DNA of 63,822 nucleotides. Source: Methylomicrobium sp035916875. GTDB lineage: Bacteria > Pseudomonadota > Gammaproteobacteria > Methylococcales > Methylomonadaceae. The translations under genes and the position numbers were made by a program. Of the stretch, positions 23,762 through 33,356 are shown piece by piece. Position 1 is the stretch's first letter. Every line of letters begins with the position of its first letter. The stretch covers positions 1 to 63,822 of the forward strand of contig NZ_JAXUHN010000067.1 in assembly GCF_035916875.1 (NCBI RefSeq), given 5' to 3'. The notes beneath the pieces are model-generated. The model worked only from the letters and a program-made list of their open reading frames with translations. It was not told the DNA's origin and ran no database searches.

Positions 23762-26700
23762 ATGGCCAGATTGTTTGGGGTGTTGTCCTTGCTATGGCGC
23801 TTCTTTTTACTGGGCTGGCACACGCTGTTCGGCGTCTGGCATTGGGACAAGCCGGCATGGGTCGAAAGATTAAGCGGCTGGTTTACACCGCGCCTTCGCT
23901 ATCTCAAAGATCATCTTTGGCAAAGCATTTTGGCGCTGGTCTTGGCTACGGCCGCCGGCGGCGCGAGTTGGTACGGCTATCATTGGTGGGAGACACGGCC
24001 GAAACCGGCCCGGATCGATTTTTCGGTCGCCGCGCCGGAGCGGATGAAGATAGAAGAGAAGAACGCCAAACCGAATCCGTTGGTGATTGCGTTCTCGGGT
24101 TCGGTCGCGCCATTGAAGCTGGCCGGCAAGTCGATCAACGAAGGCATCTCGATCAAACCCGCGGTGGCTGGCAAATGGCGCTGGCTGGACGACCGGCGGC
24201 TGGAATTGCAGCCCGACAAGGACTGGCCGGTCGGGCAAAAATTTGCAGTTAGCTTCGAAAAAAATCTGGTCGCGGAGCAGATTCGGCTCGCGCGCGATGA
24301 ATTCGAGTTCGCTGCGCCGGCCTTCATCGCCACGCTCGACAAGTCCGAATTTTACCAGGACCCGCTCGATCCGGCGTTGAAGAAAGCCATTTTCCAGGTC
24401 CGCTTCAGCCATCCGGTCGATGCCGCCGCGCTCGAAAAAGCGGTCGAGATGACGTTGATCAGTACACAAGAGCCCGACGTCAAACCCGAACCTATCCCCT
24501 TCACGGTCAGCTACGACAAACTGGGCCTGACCGCGTTCATCCACAGTCGCTCGCTGGCGATTCCCAGACATCCGCAGCAGGTTCGGTTTTTGTTGAAGGC
24601 GGGAATCAAGGCCAAAGGCTCGAATGCGGAAACCATGTCCGAGTTGCATAGCGAGACGCGCGTGCCGGGCTTGTACGACGAACAATTGATCGAAAACATG
24701 CAGCTGGCGACCGCGCCGAACCTGCAGTCCGGCCAACAGGAACAGATCTTGATCGTGACGACCTCGGTGCCGATTCATGAGCAGGAAATGGCCAAGGCGG
24801 TTCAGGCCTGGCTGCTGCCCGAATATGACCCTAAGACCCCGGAAAAAGAGCTCGGCGAACCGACGGCCTGGTATCCGGAGCTGGTTAGCGCGGAGGTCTT
24901 GAAAAAATCCGAACGTATCGATCTGCATCCGATCCCGGCCGAAAACGAATACGGCGCGACGCATGCATTCCGCCTCGAAGCAGACGTCGGCCGCTATGTT
25001 TACGTCAAGGTCGCGAAGGAGTTGCGCTCGTTCGGCGGCTACCAACTGCCCAAAGCGGTGCATCAGGCGCTAGCAGTCCCCGAATTTCCGAAGGAACTGC
25101 ACGTGATGGGCGAAGGCTCGCTGTTGACCTTGAGCGGCGAAAAGAAGATCGCGGTCATGACGCGCGATGTGCCGGGCTTGAAAGTCGAACTGGGCCGGCT
25201 GCTGCCGGATCAACTGCAGCATCTGATCACGCAGACCTCCGGCGATTTCGCCCATCCCGAATTCCACGGCGATGTCGGCCCGGACAATCTGACCGAGCGT
25301 TTCGAACTGAAGCTGCCGTTGACCGAAGTCGCCCAGGGCAAGCCGCATTACCAACCGATCGATTTGAAACCTTATCTAGTCAATGCGGATGGCCAGCCGA
25401 AACGCGGCATCTTCCTGCTGACCGCGAAGGGTTACGATCCTGACCAAGAGGATAAAACGAAGGGATCGGAGCAAGCGGACAACTCCGAGGACAGCGAAGA
25501 AGAGACAGACGACTCCAGCCAGCCGGAAGAGAAACGCCTGGTATTGGTGACCGACCTTGGCATGATCGTGAAGACCGAACGCGACGGCTCGCAGGTCGTG
25601 TTCGTGCAATCGATCGAAAGCGGCGAGCCGCAGGAAGGCGTCGAGGTCTCGGTGCTCGGCAAGAACGGCCTGACGTTGATGAAGGGCCGGACCGACGCCG
25701 ACGGCAAGGTCCGCTTCGCGAAACTGGCAGGCCTCGAGCGCGAGCGTGAACCGGTCCTGTATCTGGCTTCCGATCAGGGCGACATGAGCTTTCTGCCGCT
25801 CGGCCGCGGCGACCGCGACCTGAATTTTTCGCGCTTCGACATCGGCGGCGCGGCGAATGCGGCCGACGCCGGCGAACTCAGCGCCTATTTGTTTTCGGAC
25901 CGCGGCATCTACCGGCCAGGCGACGCCTTCCATATCGGCATGATCGTGAAGGCGGAAAAATGGGATACGCCGTTGGCCGGCTTGCCGCTGGAAGCCGAAG
26001 TGCTCGACCCGCGCGGCCTGGTGGTCAAAAAAGCCAAGCTGAACCTCGGCCAGGGCGGCTTCAACGAACTCGCGCACGAGACGCTCGAAAGCTCGCCGAC
26101 CGGCATCTATACGGTCAATCTGTATACGATCAAGAACGCCAAGACAGACAAACAACTCGGCTCGGTATCGGTCAAGGCCGAGGAATTCCTGCCCGACCGG
26201 ATGAAGGCGTCGATCAGTTTCTCGAAGCCGGCCGCGGAAGGCTGGCTGCATCCGCAGGATTTGCAGGCAACAGTGAACGTGCAGAATCTGTATGGCGCGC
26301 CGGCGGAAGGCCGGACCGTCGAAGCCGGCCTGACATTGAGTCCGCGGCTCCCGGAATTCCCTCGCTACAAGGATTACCGCTTTCACGATCCGCATTTTGC
26401 CGAACAAGGCTATGATCAGGACCTGAATCCGGCCCAGACCGACCAGAACGGCGATGCGATCTTCAACCTCGGCCTCGAAAAATACGCGAAGGCGACCTAC
26501 AAGCTGCATCTATTGGCGCGCGCATTCGAGGCGAAAGGCGGACGCAGCGTCGCGGCCGAGGCTGACATCCTGGTCTCCGACCTGCCCTATCTGATCGGCT
26601 ACAAGACCGACGGCGAACTCGCTTATGTCGCCCGCGACGCGAAGCGCAACGTCGAACTGATCGCGATCGATCCGAGTCTGCAAAAGACCGCTGTCGACAA

Positions 26701-29692
26701 TCTGACGCTCGAACTGATCGAGCGCAAGGCATTGTCGGTATTGATACGCCAGCAGGACGGCACCTACCGTTACGAGTCGCGTATCAAGGAAATCGGCCTG
26801 AACAAGATCCCGCTGACCCTGCCGAAGGAGGGCCATGCGCTGACGCTCGACAGCAAGACGCCGGGTGATTACGTCTACCAGGTGCGTAATGCCGAAGGCG
26901 TAGTGCTGACCAAGATCGCCTACAGCGTCGCGGGGGTCGGCAACGTGTCCAGAACCCTGGACCGCAATGCGGAACTGCAACTGACGCTCGACAAGCCCAG
27001 CTACGAGCCCGGCGAAACGATCAAGATCAATATCCGCGCGCCGTATACCGGCTCGGGCCTGATCACCATCGAACGCGACAAGGTCTATGCGAGCGCCTGG
27101 TTCCACGCCGACGCGCAGTCGAGCGTGCAGACGATTACCGTGCCGAAAGAGCTGACCGGCAATGGCTATGTGTCGGTGCAATTCATCCGCGATCCGGGTT
27201 CCGACGAGATTTTCATGAGTCCCTTGTCCTTCGGCGTCGCGCCGTTCAAGGTCAGCCTGAGCGCGCAGACGCAGCCGTTGACGATCACCACGCCGGAAAA
27301 GATCAAGCCCGGCGAGACCCTGCCGATCAAACTGACCAGCGGCGGCCCGGCACGGGTCGTCGTGTTCGCGGTCGATGAAGGCATCCTGCAGGTTGCGCGC
27401 TACAAGGCGCCCGATCCGCTCGGCCATTTTTTCCGCAAGCGCATGCTCGAAGTCGACACCGCGCAGATCCTCGACCTGATACTGCCTGAATTCACCAAAA
27501 TGCTGCACGTCTCCGCACCGGGCGGCGACGGCGAGGAAGACGAAGCCGCCTCCTACCTGAACCCGTTCAAACGCAAACGCGATAAACCGGCCGTGTATTG
27601 GTCCGGTATCGTCGACATCGACGGCGACAAGGAATTCACTTATGAGGTACCCGAGACCTTCAACGGCGCGTTGAAGATTTTCGCGGTCGCGGTCAGCGAT
27701 CTGAAAATCGCCAGCATCATCGGCCAAACCAAGGTGCGCGGCGACCTGATCATCACCCCGAACGTGCCGTCGATGGTCGCGCCGGGCGACGAGTTCATGG
27801 TCAGCACCGGCATCGCGAATCACGTCGAGGGCAGTGGCGCGAAAGCGGAGGTCAAAGTCACGATCACCCTGCCCCCGCAATTGCAGGTCAAGGGCGACGC
27901 CGAACAGACCCTCGCGATCGCTGAAGGCCATGAAGGCGCCGCGACCTTCACCTTGCAAGCCGAGGCGGGCAACAAGGCGGTTTTGGGCGATGCGGAATTG
28001 CGCTTTACCGCAGCCAGCGGCGGCAAGTCGGCCAAATTGAGCAGCCATCTGAGCCTGCGTCCGGCCGTGCCGAAAATGGCGAACTTGCGGCTCGGCACCT
28101 TCAAAGGCAAACAGGAAGTCAAAGACCTGCGCCAGATGTACCCCGAATACCGCCGGGTCAGCGCCGGGCTGTCGGTGCTGCCATTGGTCGCGATGCCTGG
28201 GCTAATCGCTTATCTGGACAACTTCAGCCATTACTGCACCGAACAATTGACCAGCATGGCAATGCCCAGCATCGTGCTGCACAAACACCCCGAGTTTGCC
28301 GAGAAACCGGAGCTCGGAAGTAGCGGCATGGATTTATTACAGCTGTTTTCGGTACTGCGCACGCGGCAAAACAGCGAAGGCGGCTTCGGCCTGTGGACCG
28401 CATCGCCCGAGGCGCATGAATTCGCCTCGGTCTATGCGATCCACATGCTACTGGAAGCCTCCGCGAACGGCTTCCCGGTCCCTGCCGACATGCTGCAACA
28501 TGGCTTGAGTTATCTGCAAACCCTGTCGGCCAGTTCGTCGGAAAATCTGTATGTTCTGCGCACGCGCGCCTATGCCGCCTATTTGCTGACCCGTCAAGGT
28601 ACTGTCACGACCGCCGCGTTGACCGGGATTCGGGAGGCGCTGCGCGCGAATTATAAGGAGGAGAATTGGCAAAACGACTTGGTCGCGGTCTATCTCGCGG
28701 CCAGCTACAAGCTATTGCAGCAGCCGGCCGTCGCCGATGAGCTGATCAAGGCCCCCGCCGAAAAACTGGGTAAATTCGCGGGTGAATTCACCTTCAACGA
28801 TTATTACGATCCGCTGATTCATCAAGGGCAGACGCTCTATGTGCTGGCAAAGCACTTCCCTGACCGGCTCAAAAAAATGCCGACCTCGCTGTTCGAGGCG
28901 ATCGGCAAGCAGATGCGGGAAAACCGCTACAACACGCTGTCCTCTGCTTATCTGCTGCTCGCATTCGACGCCTATCTGGACATACTGCCACCCGAGATCG
29001 CGCAGAAACTGTCGATTACCGCGATAGACGGCGCAGGCCAGCGCCAAACCCTGACGCTGCCGCAAAACTTCGCCCCGCGCGCGCCGTTCCCGCTCGGTAC
29101 GACCGCGCTCGAATTCGCCGGCGACGGCAGTCTTCCGCTGTACTATGCGGTTTCCGAGTCGGGCTTCGACTTGCAACCGTCCGGCACCGAGGTGCGCGAC
29201 GGCCTCGAAATCATTCGGAGCTACCTAGACGACAACGGCAAGCCGCTCGACAAGATCCCGTTGGGCGCGGAAGTGACGGTATCGATCCGGGCGCGGGCGA
29301 TCGACCGCGACTACATCCCCAATGTCGCGATCGTCGATCTGCTGCCCGGCGGTTTTGAAGCGGTGCTGCAAAATCCAGCCGCGAAGGATCAGGCGGAGCC
29401 CGAAGAAAATTCCGCTGAGGATAGCGAGAGCGAGGAAAATTTCGCGCGCTGGCAAGACCGGCTGAAAACCGGCGGCAATTGGATGGCGGATTATATGGAC
29501 GTGCGCGAGGACCGGGTGCTGTTGTACGGCACATTCAACAAGGATATGGCCGAATACCGTTACCGGGCCAAGGCGACAGCGGCCGGTGTATTCAACGTGC
29601 CGCCGGTTTATGCAGAGGCGATGTATGTGCCGACCTTAAGGGCGCATTCGGGGGCGAGCACGGTGCATGTTGAGGATAAGGGAAACAAGTGA
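23762..29692 (+). CDS. bacterial alpha-2-macroglobulin (YfhM-type) with thioester
   Basis: The 1,976-residue envelope protein is a protease trap. An N-terminal helix (about 58-78, SILALVLATAAGGASWYGYHW) replaces the lipobox of E. coli YfhM, so it is membrane-anchored by protein. MG-type beta domains fill about 80-1250. The thioester CTEQ is intact at 1492-1495 in a helical domain (about 1430-1760), so covalent trapping should work. Two acidic low-complexity inserts stand out (near 562-585 and 1878-1896). GGAGAA precedes the ATG at 23762. pbpC follows, the usual pairing in which A2M guards the periplasm and PBP1C repairs peptidoglycan after attack. Confidence 0.95.
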   Translation: MARLFGVLSLLWRFFLLGWHTLFGVWHWDKPAWVERLSGWFTPRLRYLKDHLWQSILALVLATAAGGASWYGYHWWETRPKPARIDFSVAAPERMKIEEKNAKPNPLVIAFSGSVAPLKLAGKSINEGISIKPAVAGKWRWLDDRRLELQPDKDWPVGQKFAVSFEKNLVAEQIRLARDEFEFAAPAFIATLDKSEFYQDPLDPALKKAIFQVRFSHPVDAAALEKAVEMTLISTQEPDVKPEPIPFTVSYDKLGLTAFIHSRSLAIPRHPQQVRFLLKAGIKAKGSNAETMSELHSETRVPGLYDEQLIENMQLATAPNLQSGQQEQILIVTTSVPIHEQEMAKAVQAWLLPEYDPKTPEKELGEPTAWYPELVSAEVLKKSERIDLHPIPAENEYGATHAFRLEADVGRYVYVKVAKELRSFGGYQLPKAVHQALAVPEFPKELHVMGEGSLLTLSGEKKIAVMTRDVPGLKVELGRLLPDQLQHLITQTSGDFAHPEFHGDVGPDNLTERFELKLPLTEVAQGKPHYQPIDLKPYLVNADGQPKRGIFLLTAKGYDPDQEDKTKGSEQADNSEDSEEETDDSSQPEEKRLVLVTDLGMIVKTERDGSQVVFVQSIESGEPQEGVEVSVLGKNGLTLMKGRTDADGKVRFAKLAGLEREREPVLYLASDQGDMSFLPLGRGDRDLNFSRFDIGGAANAADAGELSAYLFSDRGIYRPGDAFHIGMIVKAEKWDTPLAGLPLEAEVLDPRGLVVKKAKLNLGQGGFNELAHETLESSPTGIYTVNLYTIKNAKTDKQLGSVSVKAEEFLPDRMKASISFSKPAAEGWLHPQDLQATVNVQNLYGAPAEGRTVEAGLTLSPRLPEFPRYKDYRFHDPHFAEQGYDQDLNPAQTDQNGDAIFNLGLEKYAKATYKLHLLARAFEAKGGRSVAAEADILVSDLPYLIGYKTDGELAYVARDAKRNVELIAIDPSLQKTAVDNLTLELIERKALSVLIRQQDGTYRYESRIKEIGLNKIPLTLPKEGHALTLDSKTPGDYVYQVRNAEGVVLTKIAYSVAGVGNVSRTLDRNAELQLTLDKPSYEPGETIKINIRAPYTGSGLITIERDKVYASAWFHADAQSSVQTITVPKELTGNGYVSVQFIRDPGSDEIFMSPLSFGVAPFKVSLSAQTQPLTITTPEKIKPGETLPIKLTSGGPARVVVFAVDEGILQVARYKAPDPLGHFFRKRMLEVDTAQILDLILPEFTKMLHVSAPGGDGEEDEAASYLNPFKRKRDKPAVYWSGIVDIDGDKEFTYEVPETFNGALKIFAVAVSDLKIASIIGQTKVRGDLIITPNVPSMVAPGDEFMVSTGIANHVEGSGAKAEVKVTITLPPQLQVKGDAEQTLAIAEGHEGAATFTLQAEAGNKAVLGDAELRFTAASGGKSAKLSSHLSLRPAVPKMANLRLGTFKGKQEVKDLRQMYPEYRRVSAGLSVLPLVAMPGLIAYLDNFSHYCTEQLTSMAMPSIVLHKHPEFAEKPELGSSGMDLLQLFSVLRTRQNSEGGFGLWTASPEAHEFASVYAIHMLLEASANGFPVPADMLQHGLSYLQTLSASSSENLYVLRTRAYAAYLLTRQGTVTTAALTGIREALRANYKEENWQNDLVAVYLAASYKLLQQPAVADELIKAPAEKLGKFAGEFTFNDYYDPLIHQGQTLYVLAKHFPDRLKKMPTSLFEAIGKQMRENRYNTLSSAYLLLAFDAYLDILPPEIAQKLSITAIDGAGQRQTLTLPQNFAPRAPFPLGTTALEFAGDGSLPLYYAVSESGFDLQPSGTEVRDGLEIIRSYLDDNGKPLDKIPLGAEVTVSIRARAIDRDYIPNVAIVDLLPGGFEAVLQNPAAKDQAEPEENSAEDSESEENFARWQDRLKTGGNWMADYMDVREDRVLLYGTFNKDMAEYRYRAKATAAGVFNVPPVYAEAMYVPTLRAHSGASTVHVEDKGNK

Positions 29693-29724
29693 TTTAAGCA
29701 TATGTTGATTATGATTGCTTACTG

Positions 29725-29750
29725 CATGCTCAAGTCCCATAAATATTACG
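29725..29750 (+). repeat. displaced copy of the pbpC start region
   Basis: These 26 bases match 29984-30009 at 24 positions, including the start codon and the first eight codons of pbpC (ATGCTCAAGTCC). The copy is followed by a hairpin (29749-29772) and a palindromic repeat. Confidence 0.75.
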
Positions 29751-29778
29751 GACGGGGTGTATATCCCGTCCGGCACCA

Positions 29779-29862
29779 GTAGCCCGGATGCAGCGTAGCG
29801 CGGATTCCGTGGAAGCGCGGACTTCAATGATCCCGGATTCCACTGCGTTTCATCCGGGCTAC
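29779..29862. repeat. long palindromic intergenic repeat (GTAGCCCGGATG type)
   Basis: Perfect 12-base ends GTAGCCCGGATG (29779-29790) and its complement (29851-29862) enclose partly complementary inner sequence with CGGATTCCG-like cores. This type of repeat is widespread between proteobacterial genes (recalled, not searched). It separates the macroglobulin and pbpC genes. Confidence 0.65.
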
Positions 29863-29984
29863 ACGCTATCCGGGGTGAATAGCGGAATTTAAGCATGACC
29901 GATGGCTAAAAGACCTCAGCGGGACTGAGTTTGCAACTCCGCCCCAAGCGTTTGAAGACCGTTCGCCTGCGCAAATCATCATTC

Positions 29985-32339
29985 ATGCTCAAGTCCCTTA
30001 AACATTACGCCCAGCGCCAGCAGAAAAGCCTGACAAAGCGCCGATTACTTCGTGGGACCGCTCTCGTCTTGGCGGCCGTTTGTCTTGCCCTTGCCGCGCT
30101 CAGACTGTTCCCCAAAAGCACACTCGCAAGCCATTATCCCAAATCGACCGCGATTTATGCCAAGCACGGCGAACTGTTGCGTCTTACGTTGGCAAGCGAC
30201 GGCCAGTTCCGACTGTGGGCGCCGCTCCAGCAAATCCCCGCACCACTGCGCGCCGCGGCCCTGCTTTACGAAGACCGCTGGTTCTATCGGCATCCCGGCG
30301 TCAATCCTTGGGCCTTGGTACGGGCGATCCGGTCGACCCTGACGGGCGTAGGCCGGCAGGGCGGCTCGACGATCACGATGCAGGTCGCCCGCCAACTATA
30401 CCGAATCGACAGTCGGAGCTACTGGGGAAAACTGAGCCAGATTGCGCTTGCGTTATGGATCGAGCTTCGCTACGGCAAGGATGAGATTCTCGAAGCCTAT
30501 CTGAATGGGGTTTCCTATGGCGGCAATATCGTCGGCATCGGCGCGGCCAGCCGGATTTATTTTCACAAACCGGCGGCGGAACTGAATTTGATCGAATCGC
30601 TGACCCTGGCTGTGATCCCGCAAAATCCGGCGCGCCGCGTCCCGGCGCGTAGCGCATTGCCGGAGGCGCTTCTAGCTGCCAGACAGCGCCTTTGGCAAAG
30701 CTGGATCGCGGCATTTCCGGAAGACCGCCGTTATGCGAACGATCTGGACCTGCCCTTGCCCGTTTACGGCCGCAGTGACCTGACCATCGAAGCGCCGCAT
30801 CTGACCGATTTGTTATTGCAGCGCTGCCCCGGGATCGAAACGATTCAAAGCAGTCTCGATCTGAACGTGCAAAAAAGCCTCGAACGTTCGATCAAGCATT
30901 ACCTCGCGATCAACCGCGACAAAGGCATACAAAATGCCGCCGCATTGTTGATCGATACGAACGCGATGCAGGTGCGCGCCATGGTCGGTTCGGCCGATTA
31001 CCGGAACGCCGCTATAGACGGCCAAGTCAACGGCACGCTCGCGAAGCGTTCCCCGGGTTCGACGCTGAAGCCTTTCGTCTATGCCCTGGCGCTCGACCAG
31101 GGCCTCTTGCATCCGCGCACGATCCTGGCCGATCTGCCGACAGCCTTCGGGCCATATAGCCCGGAAAATTTCGACGGCCGCTTTATCGGACCGGTCGCGG
31201 TGCAGGATGCCCTGATCCGCTCCCGCAATGTACCCGCCGTCAGGGTCTCCGCGAAACTGTCGGGGCCGACCTTGTATGAGTTTTTGCAGCGCGCGGGGCT
31301 CGCGGGGTTGCGGAGCGAAACGCATTACGGCCTGTCGTTGGCGCTCGGCGGCGGCGAAGTAACAATGGAAGAACTGACCGAGCTCTATGCGCTGCTGATC
31401 AACCAAGGTATGTTGAGAAGACTGGATTATTGCGGCAAGCAAACCGACGCCGTCCCATTGCCGCTGTTGAGCAGCGCCGCAGCCTATATCACGCTCGATA
31501 TGCTGAAGCATAACCCGCGCCCCGATTCGAAGCGTCCGGACCAGCCCGACACGGCATGGAAAACCGGCACCTCGTGGGGCTTTCGCGACGCCTGGAGCGT
31601 CGGCGTCGTCGGCCGTCATGTGCTGGCCGTCTGGGTCGGCAATTTCGACGGCTCGAAGAACCCTGCATTGATCGGCGGCAAGGCGGCCGCGCCGCTGTTC
31701 TTTTCTATCATCGACAGCCTGCGCGCGCAACGCCTGTTAAACGGTTTGAACGAGCCGATTCCGGCATTCAAGCCGGCTACGGTCTCACAAATCGAAGTCT
31801 GTGCGGCCAGCGGCGATTTGCCGAATAGAGACTGCCCGGTGCGCGCCTTAACCTGGTTCATTCCGGGCAAATCGCCGATCAAGACCAGCACATTGCACCG
31901 CGCGGTGTATCTCGACCCGCAAACCGGCGGCGTGGTCTGCCCGAACACCCCGGCAAGCCGGCGCGAAATCGTCGAATTTTGGGACAGCGAGATGCTGCGC
32001 CTGTTTGAACAGGCCGGCATGCCGCGCCGCCCTCCCCCGCAGTTGCCCGATTGCTACCGCGATTCGGCGAATCTAGGCGATGCGCCGCGCATCGTCTCGC
32101 CCACGAAGGGCGGAACCTACGCGCTGCGCCTCGGCAAACCGTCAACCTTGGCATTGAAAGCAAATACGGCCGCGAGTGCCAGCGTCTACTGGTTCGCGAA
32201 TCAAAGCTTCATCGCCAAAACGGCCGCCTCGGAAGCCTATTCCTGGCTGCCCAGCCATCCCGGCGATTATCGGATCAGCGCTGTCGATGCGGAAGGACGC
32301 TCCGCCTCGACAGAAATCCGGGTCGAATTGGCCCCTTGA
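29985..32339 (+). CDS. pbpC: penicillin-binding protein 1C
   Basis: This bifunctional peptidoglycan enzyme has 784 residues from ATG 29985. A TTG at 29931 would add 18 residues, but the duplicated start region upstream favours the ATG. A membrane anchor lies near 25-45. The GT51 glycosyltransferase follows, with EDRWFYRHPGV (catalytic Glu) and QGGSTITMQVARQL. The transpeptidase has SPGSTLKPF (SxxK) and KTGTSWGFRDAW (KTG). The C-terminal PBP1C domain is present. It forms a unit with the macroglobulin gene, though 292 bases of repeats lie between. Confidence 0.95.
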   Translation: MLKSLKHYAQRQQKSLTKRRLLRGTALVLAAVCLALAALRLFPKSTLASHYPKSTAIYAKHGELLRLTLASDGQFRLWAPLQQIPAPLRAAALLYEDRWFYRHPGVNPWALVRAIRSTLTGVGRQGGSTITMQVARQLYRIDSRSYWGKLSQIALALWIELRYGKDEILEAYLNGVSYGGNIVGIGAASRIYFHKPAAELNLIESLTLAVIPQNPARRVPARSALPEALLAARQRLWQSWIAAFPEDRRYANDLDLPLPVYGRSDLTIEAPHLTDLLLQRCPGIETIQSSLDLNVQKSLERSIKHYLAINRDKGIQNAAALLIDTNAMQVRAMVGSADYRNAAIDGQVNGTLAKRSPGSTLKPFVYALALDQGLLHPRTILADLPTAFGPYSPENFDGRFIGPVAVQDALIRSRNVPAVRVSAKLSGPTLYEFLQRAGLAGLRSETHYGLSLALGGGEVTMEELTELYALLINQGMLRRLDYCGKQTDAVPLPLLSSAAAYITLDMLKHNPRPDSKRPDQPDTAWKTGTSWGFRDAWSVGVVGRHVLAVWVGNFDGSKNPALIGGKAAAPLFFSIIDSLRAQRLLNGLNEPIPAFKPATVSQIEVCAASGDLPNRDCPVRALTWFIPGKSPIKTSTLHRAVYLDPQTGGVVCPNTPASRREIVEFWDSEMLRLFEQAGMPRRPPPQLPDCYRDSANLGDAPRIVSPTKGGTYALRLGKPSTLALKANTAASASVYWFANQSFIAKTAASEAYSWLPSHPGDYRISAVDAEGRSASTEIRVELAP

Positions 32340-32353
32340 AACAGCGCTTGCGG

Positions 32354-33349
32354 CTATCCGATCAACAGAGCCGCCTGCTCGATGATGATCCGCTCATCGA
32401 TCTCGCGTATCGAAAAGTCGTTTTTGTTCAATTTGAACGGATTCACCTTTGAAGCGGACTTGACGACCCGATTGATGTGGGTCTGATACACCCGGCTGAC
32501 CGGCGTCGGGCCGAAGATCGTAAGCGACGGCCTGTTCAACGCCCAGGCCATGTGCGTCGGCCCGGTATCGTTGCCGATCAGCAAATCGGCGCGAGCTATC
32601 AGGGCTTTCAGGCTGTTCAAATCGAGTTTGGGCATCGCTTTGATATGCTTGCTCTGCGCCGCCATCCACTCGGCGCGCACTTTTTCCTGCTCGCCGCCCC
32701 AAACGGCTAGGCAGTTTTGTTTCAATGCATCGGCAACCCTCACAACTTTTTCGGCGGGGTAGTTCCGGCTTTCCCAGGTCGAACCGGTCACCAGCACGAT
32801 GTTCTTTCGGTCTTGCCGCAAATAATCGTCAAGGCATGGCGATGCGTCGTGATAAAACAGAAACGGTTTTTTAGCCAGGATTTGCTCGCGGCTGATCGCA
32901 AATCCCAACGACTGGGACAGCACCGAAGCATTGCGGTCGATCGTATTCGCATCGTAGGCGCAATGGATTTTTTGATCATAAAACCAGGATGCAGCTTTTT
33001 CGCGTATCGACTCGGCATCGAAACCGGCGATTTTTTTGCCGATCAATCGGGCGACGACGGCCGATTTGATCAGTCCTTGCGCATCGATCACCAAGTCATA
33101 TTGCCGATTTGCAAAAGAGCGGATTTTTTTGAACTCGGCAAGGAAGCGCGACTTGTCGGTTTTTAGCGCTTTCAAACTGATGGTCAGTATCTGATTCAGA
33201 TCGGGATTGTGCGCCAGGATCCCCGCAAAGCGTTCTTCAACGATCCAGTCGATTTGACACTCAGGGAACTGCTGCTTGATGAATTGCAGCGCCACCATCG
33301 CATGCACGATGTCTCCGAGCGCGGAGAGTTTGACGATCGCAATTCGCAT
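32354..33349 (-). CDS. waaC: LPS heptosyltransferase I (WaaC)
   Basis: The 331-residue GT9 enzyme opens with MRIAIVKLSALGDIVHAM, the WaaC hallmark, and has LLIGNDTGPTHMAWAL for ADP-heptose binding. It adds the first heptose to Kdo of the LPS core. It lies seven bases after waaF in the same direction, so the two are cotranscribed. Confidence 0.95.
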   Translation of the reverse strand: MRIAIVKLSALGDIVHAMVALQFIKQQFPECQIDWIVEERFAGILAHNPDLNQILTISLKALKTDKSRFLAEFKKIRSFANRQYDLVIDAQGLIKSAVVARLIGKKIAGFDAESIREKAASWFYDQKIHCAYDANTIDRNASVLSQSLGFAISREQILAKKPFLFYHDASPCLDDYLRQDRKNIVLVTGSTWESRNYPAEKVVRVADALKQNCLAVWGGEQEKVRAEWMAAQSKHIKAMPKLDLNSLKALIARADLLIGNDTGPTHMAWALNRPSLTIFGPTPVSRVYQTHINRVVKSASKVNPFKLNKNDFSIREIDERIIIEQAALLIG

Positions 33350-33356
33350 TGTGGAG

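Noticed and set aside
26510..28048. 512-codon open frame on the minus strand inside the macroglobulin gene
   Set aside because: It is the mirror of a GC-rich real gene, rich in Arg, Asp and Gln repeats, with no motif or ribosome site.
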